A DNA stretch of 64,000 nt. Origin: JAFGAV01 sp041479055 (GTDB taxonomy: Bacteria; Acidobacteriota; Aminicenantia; Aminicenantales; JAFGAV01). Where the stretch lies: assembly GCA_963702835.1 (NCBI GenBank), contig OY969762.1, positions 1 through 64,000 on the forward strand. Direction: 5' to 3'. Under the pieces are notes generated by a model that was not told where the DNA came from, searched no databases, and saw only the letters and a list, made by a program, of their open reading frames with translations. Positions 18,232 to 26,856 of the stretch are shown here, one piece after another (the first letter of the stretch is position 1; the number at the start of each line of letters is the position of its first letter). Both the position numbers and the translations under genes were made by a program.

Positions 18232-20907
18232 TCAGACCGCATCGGGGGCCGGACAGGGGAGGCCAGCCTCGTGACAGAGCTTTTCCAGCTCCCGGACCGA
18301 ACTGGGGTTGTTGAAGTCATAATAGGCGGAATAGGGGAGACGGAGCAGCTCGGCGATCCTCCGTGTCTGTCCGTCGAACCAGGGCAAGATGGCGCGTTGC
18401 ACTTCGTCCAGGGGAAAACGGCCCAGCTTCAGCGGCAGGAGAACCTTGATCTTGGCCGGGTCGAGGGGCAGGATGCTCAGCCCTTCTTGGAGTATCTTGC
18501 GCTTGGCTTGACGGATCTTCTGTTCTCCGACTTCATTGAGGATCTGTAGGTATTTCTCGAAGAGGAGCCATTCGTTGAGGAGGACGGCCACCTGCGGCGG
18601 GGTGAAGGACATCCAGAACTCGACGGACTGGGGCAGGCAGATGAACCGGCCGAGCATGAAGGCGCCCGCCGCGTAGCCGGCCTTTTTTTCATGCAGGCAG
18701 CGCTCGACGGCCAGCTTGAAAAAACGGATCTTGCGCTCCAGGGTCAGAAGGTTGAACGCGGTGTGCTGGTTGAGATGGTCGCCCATATCGCTGCTGAAGA
18801 CGCCGTCCAGGTAAAGATCCGTATTCCGGTCGAACCATCGGTTGACCAGGCTCTGGGCCTTGTGCGATTCACCCCGGAACTCCAAAATGACCAGGCGGAT
18901 GATGTCGGTCAGGCTCCGGATCTGGTTCAGGTTGAGGCCGGCCACCAGATCCTGGTATCCCCGGTAGGCTTGCGACATCTGGGCAAAGGTCTCCACTTCG
19001 TCGGGCTCCAGGTGCACCGGCTCACCCCGCATGTAGCGGATGAGGCGGGCCGGTTTGAACCTGGCCTGTCCCTTATACAGGCAGCGGTTGCGGCTGGATA
19101 CGGTGACCCAATCGCCTTCCCTGAGCTGCAGCCCGTCTTCATTGACCAGCCTTCCCTCCGGGTGGAGCGCGACCCTCTGGGCTTCCAGGCTCAAGAGGGC
19201 CGGCAGGCCATAGCTCTGGCAGATGGTGACCACGTGGATGGCCGCTGAGGTCAGGCTGACGATGGAGTTCACTTCACTCATGACCACCGTGTCGCTGGGC
19301 TCGAACGACCTCTTGCACAGGCAGACCTTCCGGCCCGCCTTCCTATTCCGGAGGGCCGTTTCGGCCGAGAAGTATATCTGGGCCGTTACCGCCGAGCGGG
19401 GCAGGACCGAGGCGGCCCGGCTGAAAAGGGTCAGTTCCTTGAAGGAATCCGGGTCGATGGCGTCGGATTCGATCTGCTTGATGTGGTAGGGCTTGATCAG
19501 CTCAGAGACCCTTTCCCGGGAAATGACCCCCTTCCGGTAAAGGTCCATTACCGAAGTGATGGCGCAGCGGCCGGTCATTTCCGAGGGGTTCAATTGGAGC
19601 AGGGCGAAGAACTCATAGCGGTCCGTGGCATCGGTGACGAACTCGACCGTCACCGGCGACCGGAACTCCACCTCCAGCCGCAGCAAGGAGGGCAGGAAAT
19701 AATAGGTGGAAGGGAAATCGGCCCGGATATCCTCCCGGGAATGGAAGACCGTTTTCTCCGTGGCCACCGTCCCGGACATGATCTCCTCGCCGAACATGTT
19801 GCGGCCGCTCTCGATCTGCATCCCCAGCCCGGTGCGGGGATGCCGGCTGTAGAGCACGCCCACCCGGGAGTTTGCCGAACGGACGGTGCAGATCATCTTC
19901 TGCAGGATGATCGAGGGAAAATGATCCCCTCCTTTGGACATGGTCAACATCAAGTCCCGATTGTTGTCGAAGTAGCGGAGGGAGGCCCGGCAAAACAGGA
20001 CCAGCTGCTCGAAGGGATCTTCCAGGAGACGGGGCGCGCGGCGCCTCACCCTTTCCAAGGCTTTTTCCAGCAGGGCCGGCGCGGGAGGCCGGGCGTCTTG
20101 GGGAGAGAAAAACAGCTCCTTGTGGCTGTCCCGGTCCACGACCTGCAGGATATTGCGCAGGGTGTTCATGAGGATCTTGTGGGCCGCCTCGCGGCCGTAG
20201 CGGACGGTGAGGGTGGGGAGGAGCTTCTCCGTGACCCCGATGTTGAGGTAGGTGGGCATCACCCCGGGCATGTAGCAGGGCATGGCGCAGCGCAGGGCGA
20301 TGAGCAGGGGGAACTCCGAAGCGCCGAACTCCTGAAAGGTCAACTGCTCCAGGATCCCCACCGCCTCTTGCAAGGACCGGAGGCGACGGCCTTCGTCGAG
20401 ATGGTAAAAGGCCGAGTTGAGGACGACGAAATCGGGAACGGGATAGCCCTGGCGGCTGAGTTGCAGCAGGGTGGCCCCCTTGTCACTGACCAGTTCCTCG
20501 GAATGCGTTTCTTGGGAGGTGCAGGGAATGATGGACTCATTCCCGGCCCAAGGGATGCGGCGCAAATCCCGGCTCTGCTCCCGGAAGAAGTCCCGGATGA
20601 GAGCGTCCAGCCTTGGCCGGGCTTCGGGCAGGCCGCGCTCTGCTTGGAGGAGAAGGTGAAAATAATCGAGCGCCCGGCCCTGGTCCCGCTGACAGAGGAG
20701 CGGGACATCGATGTCCCGGATCGGATAATCCTGGCCTGCCCTCTGACCAGAGTCGTCGAACATTTCCACGACCGGGCAGGAGGAGGCCGCGGACGGGGCC
20801 GAGACCCTGCCCGGGGAGGAGAGATATTCGGATATGAGGGTTAGGATTGTTCTTTTATTGAGGTAGGGCCCGATGACTCTCAGGTGCCGGACGGAAGAAG
20901 GGCCCAT
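18232..20907 (-). CDS. PPDK-like protein: ATP-grasp and phosphohistidine domains, no PEP barrel
   Basis: 891 residues. Residues about 145-500 are related to the PPDK/PEP-synthase N-terminal ATP-binding domain: VSDKGATLLQLSRQGYPVPD, LIALRCAMPCYMPGVMPTYL and SRVGVLYSRHPRTGLG follow the canonical order. Residues about 525-640 resemble the swivelling phosphohistidine domain; His558 in AAIHVVTICQSYGLP lines up with the catalytic His of the TSHAA motif, but the surrounding TS is replaced. The usual C-terminal PEP/pyruvate TIM barrel is missing; a helical region of about 230 residues, rich in Leu, Arg and Phe, takes its place. It could phosphorylate an unknown acceptor, as rifampin phosphotransferase does, or be regulatory. 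The start is uncertain because no ribosome site is obvious. Confidence 0.75.
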   Translation of the reverse strand: MGPSSVRHLRVIGPYLNKRTILTLISEYLSSPGRVSAPSAASSCPVVEMFDDSGQRAGQDYPIRDIDVPLLCQRDQGRALDYFHLLLQAERGLPEARPRLDALIRDFFREQSRDLRRIPWAGNESIIPCTSQETHSEELVSDKGATLLQLSRQGYPVPDFVVLNSAFYHLDEGRRLRSLQEAVGILEQLTFQEFGASEFPLLIALRCAMPCYMPGVMPTYLNIGVTEKLLPTLTVRYGREAAHKILMNTLRNILQVVDRDSHKELFFSPQDARPPAPALLEKALERVRRRAPRLLEDPFEQLVLFCRASLRYFDNNRDLMLTMSKGGDHFPSIILQKMICTVRSANSRVGVLYSRHPRTGLGMQIESGRNMFGEEIMSGTVATEKTVFHSREDIRADFPSTYYFLPSLLRLEVEFRSPVTVEFVTDATDRYEFFALLQLNPSEMTGRCAITSVMDLYRKGVISRERVSELIKPYHIKQIESDAIDPDSFKELTLFSRAASVLPRSAVTAQIYFSAETALRNRKAGRKVCLCKRSFEPSDTVVMSEVNSIVSLTSAAIHVVTICQSYGLPALLSLEAQRVALHPEGRLVNEDGLQLREGDWVTVSSRNRCLYKGQARFKPARLIRYMRGEPVHLEPDEVETFAQMSQAYRGYQDLVAGLNLNQIRSLTDIIRLVILEFRGESHKAQSLVNRWFDRNTDLYLDGVFSSDMGDHLNQHTAFNLLTLERKIRFFKLAVERCLHEKKAGYAAGAFMLGRFICLPQSVEFWMSFTPPQVAVLLNEWLLFEKYLQILNEVGEQKIRQAKRKILQEGLSILPLDPAKIKVLLPLKLGRFPLDEVQRAILPWFDGQTRRIAELLRLPYSAYYDFNNPSSVRELEKLCHEAGLPCPAPDAV

Positions 20908-20971
20908 GGCCGTGGCAGAGTCAATTCTATAGAGGGCTGTTCCGGAATGTCAAATTGACGATCCGAGCCTA

Positions 20972-22090
20972 TCACGGAAAGCGGGATGCTTCCGATTTTA
21001 ACTCAGCGCAGCGCAGGCCGCGGGGGTTGAGGCATTTGTTGCAGGAAATGCATTCCGACTTCAGGGCGGCGCCGGAGCGGAGTTTTTTCACTAAATCCGG
21101 CTCGCGGACGAACGGCCGGCTCAGGGAGATGAGGTCAGCCCGGCCTTGGCCGATGATGCGGGCCATGACCGAGAGCGAGCGTATTCCGCCCAGGCCGAAG
21201 ACGGGTATCCTGACCGCGGCTTTGACCCGGGAAGCGGCCTCGACGAAATAGCCCTCCTCCTCCTCCCGCCGCAGGCCCGGCCACATCGAGCCCCGGCCCG
21301 CCTCGGCCATGCCGCCGCTGAGCTCGACGCCGTCCAGGCCCTCGGCCTCGAGCCGCCGAACTGACTCGACGCAGTCCTCGAGCGTCAGCCCGCCGGCCAA
21401 CAGGTCGGTGGAGTTCATTTTGGCGATGACGGGGAAGCCGGGGTCCGGCCCGGTCTTGATGGCCCGCAGGATTTCCGCCGAGATCCGCAGGCGGTTTTGA
21501 AGAGGGCCGCCCCAGCCGTCGGTCCGGCGGTTGGTGTAGGGCGACAGAAAGCTGCTGAGCAGGTAGCCGTGGGCCAGGTGGAGCTGGACGCCGTCGAAGC
21601 CGGCCTTGACGGCCCGGCCGGCCGCCCGCGCAAAATCGCCGATCATCTGCCGGATATCGTCTTCGGTCATCTCCTTGGGCATGACTTTGGTGGTGGGCTC
21701 ATAGACGGCCGAGGGCGCCAGCGGCGTGCAGCCGCAATCCTTGGGCCTGGTCTGGCGTCCGGCATGGGCGATCTGGAGGAAGATCTTGGTGGGGGTGCGG
21801 TGAACAGCTTCGGCAAGTGAGGCAAGACCCGGTCTGAACCGGTCGTCGGTGGCCGCGATCTGACGAGGACTGGCTTTTCCCGCCGGCTGGACATAGGCAT
21901 GTCCGCTGATGATGAGGCCGACTTCGCCCTGGGCCAGGCGGCTGTAGAGGGAAATCTGGGCTTGGGTGATCCGGCCGTCCTCGGCGGCCAGAAAGTCCTG
22001 GGTCGCTGAGCGGACAAAACGGTTGGGCACAGCCACTCTTCCGATCCGGACCGGAGTGAAGAGTATGGAGATATCGTCGGCAACCGTCAT
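20972..22090 (-). CDS. NADH:flavin oxidoreductase, Old Yellow Enzyme family
   Basis: 372 residues from the ATG at 22090. Motifs: LFTPVRIGRVAVPNRFVRSA at the N-terminus, QIAHAGRQ, and HLAHGYLLSSFLSPYTNRR with the active-site and FMN contacts, then FGLGGIRSLSVMARIIGQG and ADLISLSRPFVREPDLVKK. The C-terminus has CISCNKCLNPRGLRC, a cysteine cluster reminiscent of the 4Fe-4S site in 2,4-dienoyl-CoA reductase-type members. The family reduces C=C bonds of enones or enoyl-CoA; the substrate here is not clear. It lies 49 bp downstream of the ABC permease gene on the same strand. Confidence 0.85.
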   Translation of the reverse strand: MTVADDISILFTPVRIGRVAVPNRFVRSATQDFLAAEDGRITQAQISLYSRLAQGEVGLIISGHAYVQPAGKASPRQIAATDDRFRPGLASLAEAVHRTPTKIFLQIAHAGRQTRPKDCGCTPLAPSAVYEPTTKVMPKEMTEDDIRQMIGDFARAAGRAVKAGFDGVQLHLAHGYLLSSFLSPYTNRRTDGWGGPLQNRLRISAEILRAIKTGPDPGFPVIAKMNSTDLLAGGLTLEDCVESVRRLEAEGLDGVELSGGMAEAGRGSMWPGLRREEEEGYFVEAASRVKAAVRIPVFGLGGIRSLSVMARIIGQGRADLISLSRPFVREPDLVKKLRSGAALKSECISCNKCLNPRGLRCAELKSEASRFP

Positions 22091-22139
22091 CGGCTTATTT
22101 CCGCAGTCATTATGTTTAATATTTTTGAAGCTATTGATC

Positions 22140-22901
22140 TTACAGCTCTTGCCTGTTGAACACCAGGCAAGCAACGGCCAGCCCGCCGATGATGAGCCCC
22201 AGGCTGACTCCCAAAGCGGGCCAATAGGTCTCGGCGGTTCCGTTTCCCAAAGCCGTGGCCCAGCCGATGACCTGACGGGGCAGGCAATCACCGACGCCGG
22301 GCAGCGCACCCAGCAGGCTGAGGACCATCCACACTCCGGTGGCCAGCCCGCCTGCCAGCACTTGAGACTTGGTCAGCGTGCTGCACAACAGGGTCAGGCT
22401 GACATAGACCAGCAGGAAAACGAGGACCATGCCGTTGAGGCCCAGCCAGCCCCACAGGTCCAATGGCCTGAACAAGACCAGGGTGTAATAATAGCCGGCT
22501 GCTCCGGCCAGGACGATGCTCACGGTGAAGGTCAGGGCCAGGGAGCCGAACTTGGCCAGCAGGAAGGCCGTCCGGCTCAGCGGTTTGGCCAGCATCAGCG
22601 CCGCGGTGCCCTTGTCTTTTTCTTGGGCCATCAGGCCCATGGCCATGAGCAGGGCCAGCAGCACCCCGAACTGGGTGATGTTCTTGAGGTACTGGGCTAT
22701 GGAGTCAGCCGCCGAGGGAGGGGGGATGAGCTTGGTGATCTCCTCGCCCTGGGGGAGGGCCATCCGGATGATGTCCGGCGTATAGCGGGCGATGAGGGGC
22801 GAGAGAAGCCCGAAAAGAGTCAGGGCTACGGCCGTGATGAGCAGCCGGTAGGAACGGAGCTGCTCCAGCCATTCCTTGCGAAAAGCCGTGCCGAAGCCCA
22901 T
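22140..22901 (-). CDS. ABC-2 type transporter permease
   Basis: 253 residues with six predicted membrane helices (for example LITAVALTLFGLLSPLIARY, GVLLALLMAMGLMAQEKDKG, GMVLVFLLVYVSLTLLCSTL). MAQEKDKGTAALMLAKPLSR is the NosY/ABC-2 pattern between helices 2 and 3. It forms the membrane part of an exporter with the ATPase gene encoded one base upstream. NosFY-like pairs serve copper-site assembly or natural-product export, but nothing here identifies cargo. Confidence 0.85.
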   Translation of the reverse strand: MGFGTAFRKEWLEQLRSYRLLITAVALTLFGLLSPLIARYTPDIIRMALPQGEEITKLIPPPSAADSIAQYLKNITQFGVLLALLMAMGLMAQEKDKGTAALMLAKPLSRTAFLLAKFGSLALTFTVSIVLAGAAGYYYTLVLFRPLDLWGWLGLNGMVLVFLLVYVSLTLLCSTLTKSQVLAGGLATGVWMVLSLLGALPGVGDCLPRQVIGWATALGNGTAETYWPALGVSLGLIIGGLAVACLVFNRQEL

Positions 22902-22902
22902 G

Positions 22903-23853
22903 TCAATGACTCCCCTGTTTCACCAGCTTAAGGAAGACATCCTCCAGGGAGGGCCGGACCATCTCGTAGCGGATGAGGACGAGCGGAGCGCGGGCCAGGA
23001 GGACGGGCAGCTCACGCTTAGCCGTTTCCAGGTCCTTGGCCAGGACTCGGGCCGTGAGCCCGTCGGTCAAGGCCACCGAATCCAGCCAGAGGGGGGGAGT
23101 CCGTTTCAAACCGTCGGCCCAGGCCCGCAGAGGGCCTTCTTGTCCACGGTCGGCCGCCACCTCGAAAACCGGAGCGGCATACTTGTCCAGGAGTTCCTTT
23201 TTTGGCGACTGGACCACCAGGCGGCCGTGGTCGATGATGCCCACCGTGTCGCAGACGCGCTCCACGTCGGCCAAAATATGGGTAGACATGAAGACCGTGC
23301 ACCGGCCGCGCAGGCTGTCGATGAGGTCCAGCAGCTCTTTGCGGCCGAACGGGTCGAGGGAGCTCACCGGCTCATCGAGCATCAGGATGGGGGGCCGGTT
23401 GACCAGGGCCTGGGCAATGCCCAGCCTCTGCTTCATTCCGCCGGAAAAGCCGCCGATCCTCCGGCGGGCCGCCTCCGTCAGCCCGGCCAGCGCCAACAGC
23501 TCGGCCGTCCGGCCGCGGCGTTCTGCGGCGGGCAGGCCGAATACACGGCCGACATGGTCCAGCATTTCGGCCGCCGTCATCCAGGGATAGAAGGCGGGAT
23601 CCTGGGGCAAGTAGCCGATGCGGGAAGCAGACCGGCGGCCGCCGGGGGCGGTGACCTCGATCCCGTCCAGCCAGGCCCGGCCGCCGTGGGCCCGGGCCAA
23701 GCCGGCCAGGATGCGAATGGCCGTCGTTTTGCCTGCGCCGTTGGGGCCCAGAAAGCCGAACACCGACCCGGCCTCAACAACGAGCGACAGGCCATCGAGG
23801 GCCTTCACCCGGCCGAAGTTTTTGCGCAGACCCTCGATGCGGACCGCGGCCAT
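22903..23853 (-). CDS. ABC transporter ATP-binding protein
   Basis: 316 residues. Walker A GPNGAGKTTAIRIL, ABC signature FSGGMKQRLGIAQAL, Walker B PILMLDEPVSSLDP and the His switch FMSTHI are all present. The C-terminal 90 residues are a variable regulatory domain typical of bacitracin- or Nos-type exporters. It follows the PLDc_N peptide gene with one base between stop and start and precedes its permease, a three-gene operon with tight coupling. Confidence 0.9.
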   Translation of the reverse strand: MAAVRIEGLRKNFGRVKALDGLSLVVEAGSVFGFLGPNGAGKTTAIRILAGLARAHGGRAWLDGIEVTAPGGRRSASRIGYLPQDPAFYPWMTAAEMLDHVGRVFGLPAAERRGRTAELLALAGLTEAARRRIGGFSGGMKQRLGIAQALVNRPPILMLDEPVSSLDPFGRKELLDLIDSLRGRCTVFMSTHILADVERVCDTVGIIDHGRLVVQSPKKELLDKYAAPVFEVAADRGQEGPLRAWADGLKRTPPLWLDSVALTDGLTARVLAKDLETAKRELPVLLARAPLVLIRYEMVRPSLEDVFLKLVKQGSH

Positions 23854-23854
23854 A

Positions 23855-24049
23855 TCAATCCCGGCGTCCGAAAAGCAAATAAGCGATGGGGCCGAAGATG
23901 TTGAGAAAGATGATGACCAGAGCCCAGACCCATTTGGGGCCCCGGGTCCGCTCCCTCTTGACCAGGTCGAGCAGGGCGATGATCATCAGCCCCAGCTCGA
24001 TGATGATGACGGGGATGAGGAGCGGGATGAGTTTTGAGGGAATGTCCAT
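23855..24049 (-). CDS. PLDc_N domain membrane peptide
   Basis: 64 residues forming two hydrophobic helices with the PLD nuclease N-terminal family pattern: LLDLVKRERTRGPKWVWALV then IIFLNIFGPIAYLLFGRRD. Stand-alone PLDc_N peptides are common next to ABC-2 exporters, and their function is unknown. First gene of the three-gene exporter operon. Confidence 0.8.
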   Translation of the reverse strand: MDIPSKLIPLLIPVIIIELGLMIIALLDLVKRERTRGPKWVWALVIIFLNIFGPIAYLLFGRRD

Positions 24050-24166
24050 GCCGTTCCTCCCAGAGAATTCCTTGGGCGGTCCTTATTTCATCAAAAGCGG
24101 TGAATATTATCAAGGGGCCGACCTCCACCAGAGCGTCATCCTTTAGCCCGCCTGAATCGAAATATC

Positions 24167-26209
24167 TTATTTTAAGCGCTGAGCGACTTTGCCTTTTCGT
24201 TTTATGCGGAACATAGCCTGGTCGGCGTTCTTCAGGCAGTCGTCGAACTCCATACCTTTCTTATAGACAGAAACCCCCAGGCTGAGCTGCACCCTCAAGT
24301 TTTTCTCTTTCCAGGGAAAGGCGGTCCGCCTGACTCTGGCTTGCATCTTGTGGGCCACCGCCTCCCCCCCGCTCAGGCCGGTTTCCGGCAGAAGGATCAG
24401 GAATTCGTCCCCTCCCCAGCGGCCGACCGTATCCTGGCCGCGGATCATAGAGCGCAGGAGAGAAGCCAGGGTCTTGAGGATGTTATCCCCGCAATTGTGG
24501 CCGTAAGTGTCGTTGAAAACCTTGAAGTTATCCAGGTCGGCCATGATCAGGGAAAAGGCCCGGCCGCTCCGGAGGAAGCGAACTTTTTCCTGCTCGAAAC
24601 GGCCCAGGAGCTCGCGGCGGTTGGCCAAGCCGGTCAGGGGGTCCTCCCGGGTCAGCTCGTCCAGACGGCGGTTGGCCTTGGTCAGTTGGACCTGATCTTC
24701 CTGGATCTGCCGGTTGGCCACTTCCAGTTCCTGGTGAGCTTTGAGCCTGAACTGGTAGCGGTTGTACAGAATCAGGGTGATCAGCAGAACCAGGGCGGAC
24801 AGGGCCAGCAAGAAAACGATCTGGAGGCTCTTCTGCTGGATATCCAGAGCATTGATGCTGAGGTCGCGCTTGAGGAGATCGTTCTCCTTTTGTTTTTTGT
24901 CCGTTTCATATTTAGCCCGGATCTCTTGGGTCAGCTTGGCGATTTCGTCGTCGTGTATATTGTCCCGGAGACCACAGGCCTGGCGAAGATAGGCGTTCGA
25001 CATCTCCGGGCTACCCAGAGCCTGATAGAGGTCGGCCAGCTTGAGGTCGATGCCCAACATTTCCTTGTGCAGCTTGGCTTCCTTGACTGTCGGCAGATTA
25101 TCATTGAGCAGCCTTAAGGCTCGGCGGAAATCTTTTCTCTCGAGGTAAACGTTGGCCAGGCTGATAACGTTGGCGGCAATCTCCCTGGCCCGGGCCTCGG
25201 TTTTATCCAGCTCGTAGGATTGCTGGAACAGGGCCAGAGCATCCTCCGGCCTGTCCATTTGAAGGTACATGAAGCCGAAATCATGGAGGACGCTGGAGAC
25301 GGCGGCGGGATCGTTTGTTTGACGGGCCGCTTGGAGCGCCTTATCCCGATAGGGGATGGCCTCGCTGAACTTCTTCTGTCTGGTCAGGACATTGCCGATC
25401 TCGTTCAGGCTCATGGACATAATTGACTTTTCGTCCTCTTGAGCGGCGTTGTCCAAGGCTTGGTGGAAATAATCCAGCGCTTCAGGATAGCGATGCAGGT
25501 TGAGATTGATGCGGCCCGCCAGGTAGGAGGATAAAGCGATCTGCTTGGCGGCTTTGGTCTTTTCGGCTTCCTTCAGGCTGTCGAGGACATAAGCCATAGC
25601 TTTGACGTAATCGGCCAGATAAAAGTAGACCAGGCCGGTCTTGTACAGCAGCGGGGCGGGCGAAGCGGGCTCGGCTGATTTCTTTTGATATTCCAGGGCC
25701 TCGAGATAATAAGGCAAGGCTTGTTCATAGCGTCCGGCGGACTGATGGCACTCGGCGGCCGATTGGGAATTATGGAAAAGGGCGTCGTTGAGCCTGTCCT
25801 TTGAAAAATAGGCCGCCGGCGAGAGGAGGAGCGTTTTGAGGACTCGCTGGTTAAGGTCCAGATGTTCCTTGGCCCTTTCATATTGTTTGAGCCGGCAGTA
25901 GCAGCCTCCGGCGATCATCCGGGCTTGAATCACGTTCCAAAGCTGAAGATGGGTTTGGGCCAGACGGAGCGCTTCCAGAGCGTTGGCCAGGGCTTCCCGG
26001 GGCGAGTTCCCAGAGAGGGCCGAGGCGATCTCCAGCAGGACGGGAGGCTTGTCCTGGTCGGCCAGCGTCTCTACTTTTGCCTGAAGAGCGGATAGGTCGG
26101 TCTCGGCGCCGGCTGGGCGGGAGGAAACGGCTAAAACCAGAGAGGCCGAAATAATCAGGAGGGGAAAAAAATGATACCTATATATTTTAGGCCCGAGCCA
26201 CTGAACCAT
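24167..26209 (-). CDS. Diguanylate cyclase with TPR sensor domain
   Basis: 680 residues: signal anchor (LIISASLVLAV), an array of tetratricopeptide repeats (about residues 60-400), a coiled linker, a membrane helix (IVFLLALSALVLLITLILYN) and a GGDEF domain at the C-terminus. The active site GGDEF is at residues 599-603 and the inhibitory I-site R-G-Q-D sits five residues before it, so product-inhibited c-di-GMP synthesis is expected. The TPR region lies outside the membrane and would sense protein partners or envelope state. Start 26209 has a GGGAG ribosome site. The gene is solitary. Confidence 0.9.
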   Translation of the reverse strand: MVQWLGPKIYRYHFFPLLIISASLVLAVSSRPAGAETDLSALQAKVETLADQDKPPVLLEIASALSGNSPREALANALEALRLAQTHLQLWNVIQARMIAGGCYCRLKQYERAKEHLDLNQRVLKTLLLSPAAYFSKDRLNDALFHNSQSAAECHQSAGRYEQALPYYLEALEYQKKSAEPASPAPLLYKTGLVYFYLADYVKAMAYVLDSLKEAEKTKAAKQIALSSYLAGRINLNLHRYPEALDYFHQALDNAAQEDEKSIMSMSLNEIGNVLTRQKKFSEAIPYRDKALQAARQTNDPAAVSSVLHDFGFMYLQMDRPEDALALFQQSYELDKTEARAREIAANVISLANVYLERKDFRRALRLLNDNLPTVKEAKLHKEMLGIDLKLADLYQALGSPEMSNAYLRQACGLRDNIHDDEIAKLTQEIRAKYETDKKQKENDLLKRDLSINALDIQQKSLQIVFLLALSALVLLITLILYNRYQFRLKAHQELEVANRQIQEDQVQLTKANRRLDELTREDPLTGLANRRELLGRFEQEKVRFLRSGRAFSLIMADLDNFKVFNDTYGHNCGDNILKTLASLLRSMIRGQDTVGRWGGDEFLILLPETGLSGGEAVAHKMQARVRRTAFPWKEKNLRVQLSLGVSVYKKGMEFDDCLKNADQAMFRIKRKGKVAQRLK

Positions 26210-26425
26210 TTTCTCCCGTCTTTGGCAGAAAAAAGTCTGCTTTTTTATGCGAGAAATCTGATCTTTTTCCCCGGAATCGTCGAAAGCTGTATATCACACT
26301 CTGGTGCTGAATGCAACCGGTCGGATGGCGAGACCCCTGGTCTTTTGTGGCAGGTTGACAGGAAACGGTCCTCCCTATGATGATGAGGGTGCTGGCCTAT
26401 GAAGATAATTCAGAAAGGAGGGCTT

Positions 26426-26848
26426 ATGCGTAAGACACACCTACTGGTTTTGGGGCTGACGGCCGTCTGCTTCCTGGGCCTCGTCGGCTGCACGTACCGG
26501 GTTCCTTCCCCGGCTCTCATCGATACGGCCGGCTGGGAGAGGCTGGGCGAGCGGGTAGTGCGCTTTACGGCTGACCATGACTTGATCCTGGCGGGCCGCC
26601 AAGGACGCTTCAACCGGCTCATGATTGTCGTCCGGGAAGGCGCCTTGGAGATGTTCGACATGAAAGTCACTTTCGGCAACGGACAGGATTGGTCACCCGC
26701 CACGCGTCTTATCTTCGGCGAAGACACCCGCAGCCGCATCATCGACGTGCCGGGCGCGGACCGTCTGATCCGCCGGGTAGATTTCTATTACAGAAGCCTG
26801 GGCGTCGCCAGCGGAGGCCGGGCCATCCTCGAGCTGTGGGGCAAATAG
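26426..26848 (+). CDS. Small lipoprotein, DUF2541-like
   Basis: 140 residues. The start at 26426 has GGAGGG upstream and gives a lipobox LGLVGC, so the mature protein is lipidated. The rest is a beta-sandwich-like domain (LGERVVRFTADHDLIL, MIVVREGALEMFDMKVTFGN, IIDVPGADRLIRRVDFYYRS) that resembles DUF2541/YaaX-type proteins, although I am unsure of the family. It is convergent with the M3 peptidase gene and eight bases separate the stops. Confidence 0.65.
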   Translation: MRKTHLLVLGLTAVCFLGLVGCTYRVPSPALIDTAGWERLGERVVRFTADHDLILAGRQGRFNRLMIVVREGALEMFDMKVTFGNGQDWSPATRLIFGEDTRSRIIDVPGADRLIRRVDFYYRSLGVASGGRAILELWGK

Positions 26849-26856
26849 AAGATATA

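Noticed and set aside
19230..19240. Loss of the catalytic His in the PPDK-like protein
   Set aside because: Counting from the conserved Gly-x-Pro shows that His558 is at the expected position, so only the neighbouring TS is changed.
19483..20844. 453-codon plus-strand frame opposite the PPDK-like gene
   Set aside because: Antisense shadow; composition and lack of a start or ribosome site do not support coding.
22091..22309. N-terminal extension of the Old Yellow Enzyme frame
   Set aside because: The extension is antisense-like reading through the permease end and lacks a start; the enzyme motif begins after the ATG at 22090.
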